Assembly: GCF_021462225.1 (NCBI RefSeq)
Contig: NC_061813.1
Coordinates: 26,374,442 to 26,438,441, forward strand
Length of the DNA: 64,000 nucleotides
Source: Girardinichthys multiradiatus
Taxonomy: Eukaryota; Chordata; Actinopteri; Cyprinodontiformes; Goodeidae
Reading direction: 5' to 3'
This document shows, piece by piece, positions 45,139-57,400 of the stretch (positions are counted from its first letter, which is position 1; every line of letters begins with the position of its first letter). Below the pieces are notes generated by a model, which saw only the letters and a program-made list of their open reading frames with translations, had not been told where the DNA came from and did no database searches. The position numbers were made by a program, and so were the translations under genes.

Positions 45139-47149
45139 TTATAAAATGTAAAACTCAAAGTTGCTTTTGTCACAATAACAGTGTAGTTTTTTTCAATTTC
45201 AATGTCTCATTATATTGATAATGAGATTTAGGTGATTTTCATCACTAATGTTGAAAACAGTATCTCAAGTTTATTTTCTTGTGGTAATAGATTTTATCCT
45301 AATAATTCCCATTTTTTTTCTTTATAAGCTCATTGATTTCATTCTCTCAAGAAAAATATAATGAATATGCTGTGATATCAACAATTCTGTATGTTCAGGA
45401 AAAAAAAGAAAAACTATATCAAGCTAAATTTTTTGTGGTGACATTTTCAGTGTCTCATAGGATCGACAAGACTTTTAACTAATTTTGTTTCAATTATCAT
45501 TATAAGTTTCATATTCTCATAAAGTAAAAGAATATATCTTAAACACATTTTGTTGTGACAAAAATTTATTTATCCAAATATCTGAGGTTAAGAAGACCTC
45601 AAGTTTTTGCCAAGATACCTGTTTAATCCATTATCTATATGATAAGTTTTATAATCCTATTGTGTCGAGAAAAGATATCTCATGCTTGCTTATTTGTGAA
45701 GACAGCTTCATTATCTAATCAGATCAGTAATTTTAAGTGTATTTTGTTGCGATATGTTTAATTTATCTCATTTCATAGAGAAAAAGTGTATTACTTGAAA
45801 TTAAACTCTCCCTTTGAGTAGTTCCAAGAATTTGAAAATGCCTCTATACAAAAGAGGAATAAGACAAGGACAGGTTTTTGCCAAATCAACCCAATGGTTC
45901 TCAGTATTTTCTCTTGCAAAACTGACGTTTGCACAGTCTAGAAGCTTCTAATGAAGCAATTTCAACTTTGCATTGCTTCTTTATGTTTGTTTTCAAGCGT
46001 GATATTGTTTAGCTTTAACCCCTTAGGTCTGTTTAAGTTCGATTTACTTCCGTGCAGCTTGAAGGAGCAGAAACGGGTGTATTTATGGCTTTATTTGTGA
46101 ATAATCTAGAAATGTCCTGGTAGACTGTAATGGTGAAATAGTAATTTCTGATTGTATTTCCGTTGTATACATATCTTTAGAAATACTGTTGGACTCTTAC
46201 TTATGATTGGGTCAGTAACACCGAGGGAATGACACTGAGCCAGATGGCAGGAAGCCTGGTTCACGGGTGTATTACCGCTAAGCGAGCATATTTTAATTTA
46301 ATTTAGATTGTAATTTAGTCAGATCACACATAGAACTCAATGTTGTTTTTGGAAATAATATGAATATTGCCTCTGATAATCAGCAAATTTGCAAAATACA
46401 AAGCTACTGAGCAATATTGTCATTGTTCGCATCCGCTGTGTGAATAGGAGCAATTCAAGCTGGCTTTCATTATTCTAGTCATGTGTGAACAATCAGAAAT
46501 TAATACAAGAGAGGATTTTACTGGAAGCAAAATAAATAATTTCAGGTTTCTTCTATGTAGAGCTAAAATAAACATTTTTAATGGATTTTTTAGCATTTGT
46601 GTTATTAATTTGAAACAGTTGAATGCTGTTAACTACTGAGTTACCTACATGTTCTCCCATGTTTTATTTTTTAGGAGATAGACAGATCACAGGTGAACTG
46701 AGATGCTAAACGCTATATACCCTTAAATGCTGTTTAAGGGTATATATGCTAAGTGATTATGTAACATCTGTTACTACACAAAAAGCAGTTTATGACCTTC
46801 ATATATAGATATTAAGGAGTTTGACCTGTTGCTCTTAAAGACATTTCAAAGGCCTTATTTTTTCAGAAATGTACAGTAGACAAGGTAAACCAGGATGAGT
46901 TTTTGTCTGATTACATTCACGTGTCATTTTGAGAATTATGATGGGCAGTGCTTAGCAAATATACTGTGTTGTTGCATGAATAAAAAGTGATATAAAAAAC
47001 AGATGTATCTTCAACTCATCCAGCATCTTTGCTTTTTTTCCTGCAAATGCTCTGACCCAATTCTGTCCCATTAGTTCCTGTATACCCATTATGTGACTCT
47101 TATACATTGCCTTGGAGAAATATACACAGTCCTTGCCCTGCTCCCCTTT
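45139..47149. other. Unique AT-rich sequence
   Basis: No gene or element is recognised apart from the hairpin at 46714-46746. Confidence 0.4.
46714..46746. repeat. 14-bp stem hairpin
   Basis: TATATACCCTTAAA pairs perfectly with TTTAAGGGTATATA across a five-base loop. Confidence 0.85.
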
Positions 47150-47400
47150 TTCACCATTATATCCGCAAACGTCAGTGTATTTTATCAGGAATATTTTGTA
47201 ATAAAACCAACACAAAGTAGTGCATAATTGTTAGGTGGAAAATCAATTATACATGATCAAAGTTTAAATCAGGGTTAGGTTATAAATCAATGCTCGCCCT
47301 AACACACAAGGATGTTAATTGTAGGGCACAACTGCAAACCTACTAAGACATGATTACTCTGAGGAGAAACAGAGACCCATATGGGGTAAGAAGGTTGTCA
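47150..47400 (+). mobile_element. Tc1 relic of the third family (fragment)
   Basis: CGCAAACGTCAGTGTATTTT and CCAACACAAAGTAGTGCATA match the terminal region of the family seen at 32360 and 37600. CAGGGTTAGGTTATAA and GGGCACAACTGCAAACCTAC match its interior. Large deletions separate them and no frame survives. Confidence 0.6.
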
Positions 47401-49624
47401 AAAATAATGTGTATGTAAAGATGGAAATGTGTGCATATTAGTCAATAGTTGTGCATAAGTAAATTCCAAAGAGGTATTGTATATTTTCTCTGTAAGAATA
47501 CAAAATAAAATGTTACAGCTTCAAGAAATTACAAACACAAAGTTCAAGTTTACAGTTGTGGTTTATTCTTTATGAATAAAATATGCTATAACAGTTTGTG
47601 AATACGATTTATTTTCTAAAAATATTCTTATTTTTTACATATTTAATTGATACCTTATATATTAGTCTTTTTTCTTAGTGTCAGAAAATGGGCAAGATGC
47701 AGGATAGTTTTGATTATTTCATAATTTACCTTAATTTGCCCGCCAGAGAAAAACTAAGTATAACAGAGCATCTTTACATTGCAGAGCCCTGAAACACGTG
47801 GAGCTTCCTACTAATGGGAAATCAGAAGACAATGGTGTAATCTCACCGTGGGATGTGAGATGTCTTTTGGCATTTGACTGCTGACTAATAAGGCTTAATG
47901 CCAACAAGCTTTATTAAAGCTGAACCTACGATGAGATTTCAGCTTTGGGCACATGCAGCCTTGTGGCAGATTGAAATGAATCACCCCTTCAAATCCGTAT
48001 CTCTCTCCCTCCAGTGTTGTTTTTCACAGCAACATTACTGCCAAGGCATCAACCCACCAGAAACACTGCACTTTTCTTCTTTTCTGACATAAATTGGCAA
48101 AAAAAATAACTACTTCATGTAGGCTTTTCCTGTGCCTTAAAACAGATGCACAAAAACACCATCCGCCCCAAATAGAAAATCTAATCCTATTTAACTGTGT
48201 CATTTGGAGAACCTGTGGCATAGCAAGGAAAACAGTAAGCTGCTCCTTTCTTAAGGCCAGCATGAGGAGAGTGGGAAACATTAATCACAAGGGCACGCAA
48301 GGAAGGATCGCAAAGCGGAGGATTGGAGTGGGGAGTGGGTGGTTGAAAGGTTGCACTGGCAGAAATTACCACCAGTTTGTCACTGTTGTTGGTTCACACG
48401 CTGGAGGCACCGGCACACCAAGTTAGCACTGATTCATATTGGTTCCAGCAACATCAGGTTGGGGCTTACTAATCAGATTACAGAAGCTAGAGAGTAAATA
48501 CTTGCAAATGGTAGCTGTTATGCAAGTAATTCAACAAGCTATATTCATGTGCATGCAAAACACTTTGACAGTTTATTTCTATAGGGATTGAGAGTCTGAT
48601 GTTGGAAAATGGAAAATGGAAAATCTGAAGCAGATTTGTAATGCAAAGCAAAACTGCAATAAGCTAAGCTCTGAATTGTTAAAAAGTATATAGTGGAAAT
48701 TAGGCATTTACCTACAATGTATAAAGAGATGCATAACTTTTTTATTTTTTTACTGTCTGAAGTTAAATCGGATTCAGACATAATCAGAGTTTAGATCAAT
48801 TAGGATTACCAAAATTATTTCAGTTTGGTTAATGCAGGAATAATGCAGTGTTGTGTCAGTTCATCCTCAACAAGACCTAGTTCTAAATTCAGTTGAGCCA
48901 TCCTAAAATGAATTAAGTCATGTTCATAATTCCCCACCTAAACATTTTACCTAAGTTCACAATTCCAAAATAAACTAGTTCTCATTCAATTGTTATATTG
49001 TCTAAAATTGTTTATGCCATTGCCTGGCATCTATTTTATTCTCTCCTGTCTTTGCTCACCTAAACTGTGCTTCAAAATTACTCAATTTCCAAAACAGCTG
49101 CTCTCATTCACATAATTTAGTGCTTTTATCAACACAAAGGAAAACTGAAACTTGGACCAAAAATCACTTAATTTAGATTGTTTGTAACTGCAGTAAATCT
49201 TAACCCTTTTATAACTATCAAGTTATCACAGATGTGATTTGGCATTAGTTTTTTTTTTAGTTTTTGCCCATGAAATTATTTTTACAGTCAAAAACCCACT
49301 GTGCTGTGGATTAGCAGCCAAATGCTGAAAGTTAAAGTTGTCTTGGACAATAGTACTCATTCATTTTATGTTCTTTTAACTCCGAAATCTCACAATTTAC
49401 AGCCAGAAGTACTAGAAAATTCATGTTTTATAGTGACCATCACAAAGCCCTGATGTTAGTGCCTTTGAAATTTTGTGGACAGAGTTGAACAAGTGTGTGC
49501 AAGCAAGACAGCCCACCAACGTGTCTCAGTAACACATGTTCTGGAGGAATGGGTTTAAAAAAGTAATGCTACAAAATACTAGTGAAATGCATATAAACTT
49601 CACGATTTAAAAATAGTTATTCCA
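47401..49624. other. Unique sequence, no gene recognised
   Basis: Open frames at 47898-48426 lie on both strands over the same bases and carry no motif. A GGAAAAT triplet repeat is at 48604-48624. Confidence 0.4.
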
Positions 49625-49830
49625 GGTTCACACGGCAGGATTTTCATGCCGATTTTTGCCCCCATCTTCCCCCCCTTCTGACATCCCTCAATTATCATGA
49701 TGGCTCTTAAGATAATCTTATGAGATATTCCTGCTGGGTGTGGTGTGTTGAGACTGATTTAGTCTGCTCGGAAGTACGTAAGAACTACTCAGACCTCAAA
49801 TCGGGCATATTGAACATGTTGGATTTTGTT
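49625..49830. mobile_element. hAT-like non-autonomous element, left part
   Basis: It begins GGTTCACACGGCAGGATTTT, the terminal repeat type whose complement ends the element at 17912. It shares ATTATCATGATGGCTCT and AAGATAATCTTATGAGATAT with 16840-16885. The right end was not found. Confidence 0.55.
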
Positions 49831-50230
49831 GGGCAGACCAGTGTATAACAAAACAATGAGCAGTGAACTTTGGGAAAGTATTTATGCTATCAATATAGGA
49901 GCAAGTAGTCAATATATATTTACAGGAATAAATCTTTATTTTTAGGTATTCATTTGTCTTTTAAATTAAGTTAGCAATTAAAAAAAATGCTGGTTAAAAC
50001 AAAGAAGCAATAATTACTAAATAACTGTGACTCAACACAAAAGAACCAGATGTTGTTGAAGATTATTTGTTAAACTGAAGAAGTACAATTATTGTCACAA
50101 AATCCACTCTAACTTTTAGAGTCATATTATTTTATTTGTTGTATGCACAATTGTACATGTGCATCAGAAGTAAAATGTAAAATTTCAACCACTCCAAAAC
50201 AGTTATAGACAATATGCCAAAAACCTTATA
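49831..50230. other. No gene recognised
   Basis: AT-rich sequence without family similarity. Confidence 0.4.
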
Positions 50231-50475
50231 CAGGTTAGCCTAAAAACAATTTTATATTTTTGTCACTCATTTCAGAAAGTAAAACTCATATTTATCACAC
50301 ATAGAGTAAGATATTTCAAGCCTTTATTTATTGTAATTTTGAAGATTATGGCTTACAGAAAATGAAAACCCAAAATTCAGTGTCTCAAAAAATTGACATT
50401 ACATAAGATTTATTGAAAAGAAAAATCTAAATAGAAATGTCAGGCTTCTGAAAAGTAATGCTCTTTTCAATAAAC

Positions 50476-51693
50476 TCAATAATTTGTAAGGGCTGCTTTT
50501 GCATGATGTTCTGCATCACTGCTGCTTGGCATGGAGGCGATCAGCCTGTGGTTCTGCTGAGGTGTAATGGAAGCCCAGGTTGCTTTGAGGGTGGCCTACA
50601 GGCCTGGTGTCTCTCATCTACCTCTTGTCAGTATTCCATACATTCTCCATGGGATTCAGGTCAGGACAATTTGCTGCTGCTGGCCAGTCAAACACAACAC
50701 CATGGTCACTGAACCAACTTTTGGTACCTTTGGCAGTGTGTGCTGGTACCAAGTCCTGCTGGAAAATGAAATCCGCATCTCCATAAAGCTTGTCAACATG
50801 AGGAAGTATGTAGTACTCTATAATTTTTTTGGTAGATGGCTGCATTGACTGTGGACTTCAGAAAACACAGTAAACCAACACTTCACTCTGTACTTTAAGC
50901 AACATTTATTCTTTGCCTCTCCACTCTTCCTCAAGACTTTGGGATGTTGAATTTCAAATGAAATACAAACTTTACTTTCATCTAAAAAGAGGACTTTGAT
51001 CCACAATGATGTCTGTAAGTTGCTGAATTATACATAACTCAGATGAGATAATGTGAGGTTGTGCATACAAGGTACGTTTAACAGCAGACTGGGGTGAAAT
51101 GTTGCTTTTGAGTTAAGGCCAGACTATACCGGCTATTGCAGCTACATCCTTGGTGGGGACCAGTCAAGCAAGCAGCAGCCAAGTCTGGGGAAGAGAAGAA
51201 AAGATAAGGATCCTAAATGAATTGTAAAAAATCTCCCTATATTTAATAATTAGGCAGACAGAACTCTGTATCTATATCAGGTTGTAATGCTCCTGCTCCA
51301 TTTGTACTGTCTCCTTGCACAATTAAAACTTTAATGTATTTATTCTGAAGTCTCCCTATGGTCTCATTTTAAGTTTGAATTTACCTGACAGCAACATTCC
51401 AGTTCCTTACTCCTTTGCCCATGTAACGCTTTCAATGTTGTCTCTGGTTCAGGAGTGGTTTGACATGAGGAATGCAACATTAGTCCACTCCTTGTGAAAC
51501 CGCCATAAATTCTTGAATGAGTTTTGCTTGACAATCCTCACTGCAGTTATCCTTGTTGCTGGTGAACCTTTTCCTACCACACTTTTCCCTTCAACCCAAC
51601 GTTCTATGAATATGCTTGGATATACGAACAGTCCTTGTGGAAGGTGTCAATGACTGTCTTCTGGACAACTGTCACGTCAGTAGTCTTCCCCAT
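50476..51693 (-). pseudogene. Tc1 transposase, decayed and interrupted
   Basis: The ATG at 51693 begins MGKTTDVTVVQKTVIDTF, like the MGKTADLTAVQKATIDTL of the Tcb2-like family. The DNA-binding part is frameshifted and contains stops. The catalytic part reads KVLFLDESKVCISF (first Asp), FQQDLVPAHTAKGTKSW (second Asp) and AANCPDLNPMENVWN (Glu), so all three acidic residues persist. The C-terminus HRLIASMPSSSDAEHHAKAA ends at a TGA (50476-50478). An insertion between the helix-turn-helix half and the first Asp splits it. Clearly inactive. Confidence 0.78.
51010..51390 (+). mobile_element. LTR-like insertion within the Tc1 transposase
   Basis: Comparison with the copy at 57465 shows about 380 extra bases here. 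The insert starts TGTCTGTAAG and ends ACCTGACA (TGTC/GACA termini) and has an ATTAAA near its 3' third, consistent with a small LTR. No target duplication is evident. Read on the minus strand it also begins GTAAAT and ends TTACAG, like an intron, so the class is open. Confidence 0.45.
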
Positions 51694-51912
51694 GATTGTC
51701 TAGCTTACTAACCCAGACTTAGACACCATATAGAGGCTTGCAGTATTTTTAGTTAATTAATTCTTTAGCATTCACAATATTCTAACAGCAAATTTTTCAT
51801 TATTTTTAAGCCGCAGTCTTTAAATGACCATAAATAACGGCTTGAAATGTGTCATCTGTATGTAAGTATTAAAATTTTATTTAATATTATATGTTTTTGA
51901 GATGTACCTGTA

Positions 51913-52264
51913 TTACTGTTCTGAGGGGGGTAAAGCAAAATCAAATTTTGAGTTCCACCCCACCCATGTGTCTCAGTCTGTGACTACTATTTGTTCTTTT
52001 GTTTCAAGTTTAAACAGGGAAACAAATTCCCCCTAAAATGTACACCCTTACTAAAACACTATCACTTGCCACAATTTGTTTTATGCATAAGGAGAAGACA
52101 GGCATTACAGTCAAATCAACAAATCTAATATAAGTTACCAGTTATCCAGCACAACTTGTGGTAAACCGTGCTGATAATAATTTCTCAAGGAAAATTTTAC
52201 AAAGAAAGGTAACCCTTCCTTTTTGCAGAATCTGTCTATATCATCCAAAGTCCTGGCTACCTTT
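51913..52264. other. No gene recognised
   Basis: Short unique stretch between two Tc1 elements. Confidence 0.45.
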
Positions 52265-52266
52265 TA

Positions 52267-53876
52267 CAGGTCCTTCTCAAAATATTAGCATATTGTGATA
52301 AAGTTCATTATTTTCCATAATGTCATGATAAAAATTTAACATTCATATATTTTAGATTCATTGCACACTAACTGAAATATTTCAGGTCTTTTATTGTCTT
52401 AATACGGATGATTTTGGCATACAGCTCATGAAAACCCAAAATTCCTATCTCACAAAATTAGCATATCATTAAAAGGGTCTCTAAACGAGCTATGAACCTA
52501 ATCATCTGAATCAACGAGTTAACTCTAAACACCTGCAAAAGATTCCTAAGGCCTTTAAAACTCCCAGCCTGGTTCATCACTCAAAACCCCAATCATGGGT
52601 AAGACTGCCGACCTGACTGCTGTCCAGAAGGCCACTATTGACACCCTCCAGCAAGAGGGTAAGACACAGAAAGAAATTTCTGAACGAATAGGCTGTTCCC
52701 AGAGTGCTGTATCAAGGCACCTCAGTGGGAAGTCTGTGGGAAGGAAAAAGTGTGGCAGAAAACGCTGCACAATGAGAAGAGGTGACCGGACCCTGAGGAA
52801 GATTGTGGAGAAGGGCCGATTCCAGACCTTGGGGGACCTGCGGAAGCATTGGACTGAGTCTGGAGTAGAAACATCCAGAGCCATCGTACACAGGCGTGTG
52901 CAGGAAATGGGCTACAGGTGCCGCATTCCACAGGTCAAGCCACTTTTGAACCAGAAACAGCGGCAGAAGCGCCTGACCTGGGCTACAGAGAAGCAGCACT
53001 GGACTGTTGCTCAGTGGTCCAAAGTACTTTTTTCGGATGAAAGCAAATTCTGCATGTCATTCGGAAATCAAGGTGCCAGAGTCTGGAGGAAGACTGGGGA
53101 GAAGGAAATGCCAAAATGCCAGATGTCCAGTGTCAAGTACCCACAGTCAGTGATGGTCTGGGGTGCCGTATCAGCTGCTGGTGTTGGTCCACTGTGTTTT
53201 ATCAAGGGCAGGGTCAATGCAGCTAGCTATCAGGAGATTTTGGAGCACTTCATGCTTCCATCTGGTGAAAAGCTTTATGGAGATGAAGATTTCATTTTTC
53301 AGCACGACCTGGCACCTGCTCACAGTGCCAAAACCACTGGTAAATGGTTTACTGACCATGGTATCACTGTGCTCAATTGGCCTGCCAACTCTCCTGACCT
53401 GAACCCCATAGAGAATCTGTGGGATATTGTGAAGAGAACGTTGAGAGACTCAAGACCCAACACTCTGGATGAGCTAAAGGCCGCTATCGAAGCATCCTGG
53501 GCCTCCATAAGACCTCAGCAGTGCCACAGGCTGATTGCCTCCATGCCACGCCGCATTGAAGCAGTCATTTCTGCAAAAGGATTCCCGACCAAGTATTGAG
53601 TGCATAACTGTACATGATTATTTGAAGGTTGACATTTTTTGTATTAAAAACACTTTTCTTTTATTGGTCGGATGAAATATGCTAATTTTGTGAGATAGGA
53701 ATTTTGGGTTTTCATGAGCTGTATGCCACAATCATCCGTATTAAGACAATAAAAGACCTGAAATATTTCAGTTAGTGTGCAATGAATCTAAAATATATGA
53801 ATGTTAACTTTTCATCATGACATTATGGAAAATAATGAACTTTATCACAATATGCTAATATTTTGAGAAGGACCTG
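52267..53876 (+). mobile_element. Tcb2-like Tc1 element, copy B (structurally intact)
   Basis: The 200-bp inverted repeats 52267-52466 and 53677-53876 begin CAGGTCCTTCTCAAAATATT and are nearly identical to each other and to those at 12703 and 57465. TA flanks both ends (52265-52266, 53877-53878). The outer motif at 52275-52294 and the inner one at 52448-52466 form direct repeats within the left TIR (IR/DR type). It encloses an uninterrupted transposase gene. Every component needed for mobility appears present. Confidence 0.97.
52595..53599 (+). CDS. Tc1 transposase (Tcb2-like), intact 334 aa
   Basis: This DDE transposase excises its element and reinserts it at TA. The ATG at 52595 is followed by an unbroken frame to the TGA at 53597. 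Residues 1-60 hold a helix-turn-helix (TQKEISERIGCSQSAVSRHL, about 24-43) and GRKKCGRKRC (about 49-58), with a second DNA-binding region up to about residue 125. The catalytic triad is D148 (LFSDESKF), D238 (FQHDLAPAH) and E273 (SPDLNPIENLW), spaced 34 residues apart in the last step (DD34E). The length equals the usual 330-340 residues. It differs from the copies at 12980 and 57742 by scattered substitutions and small deletions. No intron. It may be functional, but activity is inferred. Confidence 0.96.
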   Translation: MGKTADLTAVQKATIDTLQQEGKTQKEISERIGCSQSAVSRHLSGKSVGRKKCGRKRCTMRRGDRTLRKIVEKGRFQTLGDLRKHWTESGVETSRAIVHRRVQEMGYRCRIPQVKPLLNQKQRQKRLTWATEKQHWTVAQWSKVLFSDESKFCMSFGNQGARVWRKTGEKEMPKCQMSSVKYPQSVMVWGAVSAAGVGPLCFIKGRVNAASYQEILEHFMLPSGEKLYGDEDFIFQHDLAPAHSAKTTGKWFTDHGITVLNWPANSPDLNPIENLWDIVKRTLRDSRPNTLDELKAAIEASWASIRPQQCHRLIASMPRRIEAVISAKGFPTKY

Positions 53877-53894
53877 TATATACACTCTGGTCTA

Positions 53895-54530
53895 TCCCCA
53901 CAAGTGTTAATGGGATTTTGGTCTGGGAACTGAAATCTCTTCTTCCTAAATGATTTGGCTGTGTGATTTGAGCAACTGCGCAACTGAAAGACCCAGTAAT
54001 AACCCGTTTTTAGTTTTGTAAGAGAGTGTCCCTGAGTTTTGTTTGAAATGTCACAAAGTTCATAATGTCATGTGCTCCGACTTTGTTCCCAGGGCTTTTG
54101 GAAGAGAAAAAGGCCCACACCATCACATATCCTCCACCGTACATAGCAGCAGACATGAGGTACTTTTCCATTCATAATTTGTGTTACAGTATGTTTTGTT
54201 CCTAGTTTCCAATAAGCTCACTCTTAATTTCAGCTGACCAAAGCACAAGGTTCCAGTTAAGATCCCAGTAACATTTAGCAGCCTTAACACACATTTGTCA
54301 TGGTAAAACAGAAAAGGCATTTTTTTTTTGTTTGCCTCCCAAACAACAGATGGGCATGTCATGTTTAATGGTTATTGGGGACTGAGGTACTCCCAAGATG
54401 CTACTTTTTGCTACACTTCTCTACCAGCGGCCTTTAGACATTTTCTGTTTGAGTGGTAATGGAGTTTATGTTAATTTTAGCCCATTTCCTTCTGGAAATA
54501 TCTCCAAATCTTCTGCAAAATACTGCAATT
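53895..54530 (-). mobile_element. DNA-transposon relic (probably Tc1/mariner)
   Basis: Plus-strand stretches such as AAAAAGGCCCACACCATCAC, ATATCCTCCACCGTACA and TGCCTCCCAAACAACAGATG match a repeat I recall from fish genomes. On the minus strand, WDLNWNLVLWSAEIKSEL resembles a LWSDETK catalytic block with Asp changed to Ala. Ends and frame are lost. Confidence 0.4.
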
Positions 54531-57400
54531 CTGTAGGTCAGAATAACAGTAAACCTCAACAAGGGAAGATGAACTGAGAATTCATTTTTGACATTTGGGT
54601 TTTTCAAAATAAATAGCTGCATATTTAAATTTGATTGCAGATGGCCAAAATGTCAATATCTCCAAAGCATCAGAAAACTGCATTTGACCTTTTGTTTTCC
54701 TTCAGTCTGATAATATAAACAGACTGTCAACATCCTCCATAGCTCTTTTTGCTGCAACACACTCATGCTGATATTCATCTCACATTCTGTATAAACACAT
54801 TCAGAGAATTAATCAATGTTTTTCTCCATTTAGCTGTCAAAGTCAGCACATCCAGACTATGTCAGTTATTTTTATGAGCCTCAGTATATATGCTTTGGAC
54901 TTGTCACTGTGTGTCAAAGGTTAAATTATCTGCATGTGCTAAATGCTTACAGTATGAAAAGACAATCTTTTAACAAAAAAACCCAACACTTTGGTAGTAA
55001 CACAAGGTCTAAGATCTGCTGATTGCCCCTTGATGACATTTAAAATCATTCAACCTTTTGTAGAATCTGCAGAGCCTGAAGTGCTTCACAGATCAAATTA
55101 AAGTTGTTTACAGTTTTTCGAAGGTTGTTCACAAGCAAAACTATAGCTAAAAGATGCCATTTTGTTTACTCTCTGTTCTGCTTCACAGAAGTCTCCTGGC
55201 TGATTTCTTGGCATTTGGCTTGAGGGAGAAAATCTGAAGATGTTGAGTTTTCTTTCAAGAAGTAATTACAGGATCTTTCATGCGTGTGCTTTTACATCAA
55301 CTTCTGCTAATCCGTCCTCGGAAAAGAGGTTTTAATAAAAAAAAAAGAAATATTCCGTTCCTCTTCACAGATCACAGTGATTTGTGGTGTGACCAAAACA
55401 AACAGTCTGCTAATGGACTCTCAGGCACTCTCATGGTGACCTGGATTCTCCTGCTGGGTGTGGTGCTGCTCCAAATCCTTTTCTCATCTCCTAAGACATC
55501 AAACCAAAAGATGATGTTGCTTTGCAATGAGCCATCCATAATATTTGATGCAGATATAAATACACCTGTTCAATTGCTTTTAAAAGAATTGCATGGCAGC
55601 AACTCTGTATTTAGGGGTCCAGACGTGATAAAGATGACCTACTAAGGTTCAAACTGAGCATCAGAATAATGTAGAAGGGGGATTTAAATTACTTTCAATG
55701 TGGCATGGTGGTTGGTTCTGGTCTGAGTATTTAAGAAACTCTTGCTTTACTGGGATTTCCAGATTTGCTTTACATAAGACTGTTCAAAATTAATAGCTCG
55801 ATTAACCACCCATTACAACTAAGGCACGAGGAACACCATCTCTGAATACAAAACACATCAAATCTGAACAGTTACAAATATTTACATTTTGTGCTGCTGG
55901 ATCCTAACCGGGTTGCACGTAATGTTTCAAAATGTAAAACGTAAACAAGAGACAAAAAAAAACATTTTAAAACATGAATAAAGCACCTTTTAAATTCACC
56001 AAGACTGTTCAACAGCTAACTAAAGGTTTAGGATGATAACCCAAAACCAAAAAAAGAACTAAAGTTGTCAGGTTTTACAGGTTTTTAGATCTTTTAACCC
56101 TTCTGTCATAGTTGCCTTTTTATAGTTATTGGGCTGCAGTAAGCGGTAAGGGCCCGAGATGAGAATCAGACTGCTTGGAGAAGGTGAATATGTTTTGTTT
56201 CTGCCTCTTGTTCTTTTTATCTTATAACCAATGTCTTATTTTGGCCAACTTCAGCAATGATGTTGCATTGCAAAAGGCCTTTCTTGTGGATTTCAAAAAA
56301 CCTGCCACGTCAAAAATAGAAAACCTTTTGTCTATGCTATCAAGGGGTCAGGACAATGTGAATGCCTCAAAGAAAATGACATGAAATTCAGTTTTATATA
56401 CCGATTTTGAGTTTTAGGGCTTTGGTTTTAAACTGTTGATTAGTTGATAAACAGCCGTTTTTGAGTATAAATGCAGTTTTAATAATTTGCCAACTCTATT
56501 TGTTTTGATCTTTTTCTGTTTCCTCCTTTTTTATTTTTAAGCTCTGCTTTCAAGCTGGTTTCTATACAATAGCATGGAAGTATTTCCTATAATTTCTATC
56601 CCACTCTTAAGATTTAATTCAGGAGTGTATTGATGAGTTCAGAAAACAATACATTTTTGTGTGAACTTGGACTGCTTTCGGGCATAGTGCTGGGCCACTT
56701 TAAATATTTTGACAGTTGCTGTCATGTGGACTACTATGATTTCTTCTTTTTTATGCTTATGTTCTATATCATTTATATGGTCATGAAACATAAATTTAAA
56801 AGAGATCGTGAAAAAATTTATATTTTTTATGAAAACCTACTTACAGACCATGAAAAGATCAGCAATAACAGTTATGAAACAAAATAACTTAGTATTATAA
56901 AAGCTGCTCTTGTAACAAACCACGTTAACATAATGGATTACTTATAACATATCAGAGACAGAACAGTGTTTCAGTAACATTGTACAGACTGGAATAGGAA
57001 CATGTCTTCATGTAGGATGCAGGAAACACGTGATATTTGAAAGTCTCTTGGGGCATAAAACATTTAACTTCCAACATTTTTACACATCAAACCACCTTAC
57101 CACAACCCTCTATTCCCTTGCAAGAGGAGCCTCGCTCAGAACCCCCTGCCTCGCTGTAGCCCTGGCAAAACTGGTACCATCTGTAGCTTCAGTAATGATG
57201 ATGGAACAGAGACCAAGCACAGCTTTGAAAGTCAGCGCTTTGGCTTCGCTGGGCCAAGATTAGGAATCGGTATGTGTTGCTTGGAACGGTGCTGCAGCTT
57301 TGAACCTTCATATGTGGTTTGAGACGGAGGGGTGCATCTAAATCTCTTATCTTTGATACACATGCTTCCTAAATCTATAAGTAATGTCAGTTTTAATGTC
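54531..57400. other. Unique sequence, no gene recognised
   Basis: A 121-codon open frame at 55280-55645 includes a hydrophobic run but has no start or splice context and no known motif. Others are shorter. No element ends. Confidence 0.4.

Larger units (their letters stand above)
50231..51910 (-). mobile_element. Old Tc1 element of the second family, with internal insertion
   Basis: The ends CAGGTTAGCCTAAAAACAAT and the complement of TTTTTGAGATGTACCTG lie between TA dinucleotides (50229-50230, 51911-51912). Long inverted repeats of about 170 bp can be followed (CATTTCAGAAAGTAAAACTC; GAAAACCCAAAATTCAGTGT). The transposase runs on the minus strand. At 1680 bp it is longer than usual because about 380 bp are inserted at 51010-51390. 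Confidence 0.8.

Noticed and set aside
47760..48100. Low-repeat stretch as a conserved non-coding element
   Set aside because: Conservation cannot be judged from one sequence; no motif cluster justifies the claim.
55280..55645. 121-codon plus-strand open frame with a hydrophobic stretch
   Set aside because: No recognisable domain, poly(A)-rich start, no splice sites or promoter, and composition like the surrounding DNA. Length is within chance expectation for 64 kb in six frames.
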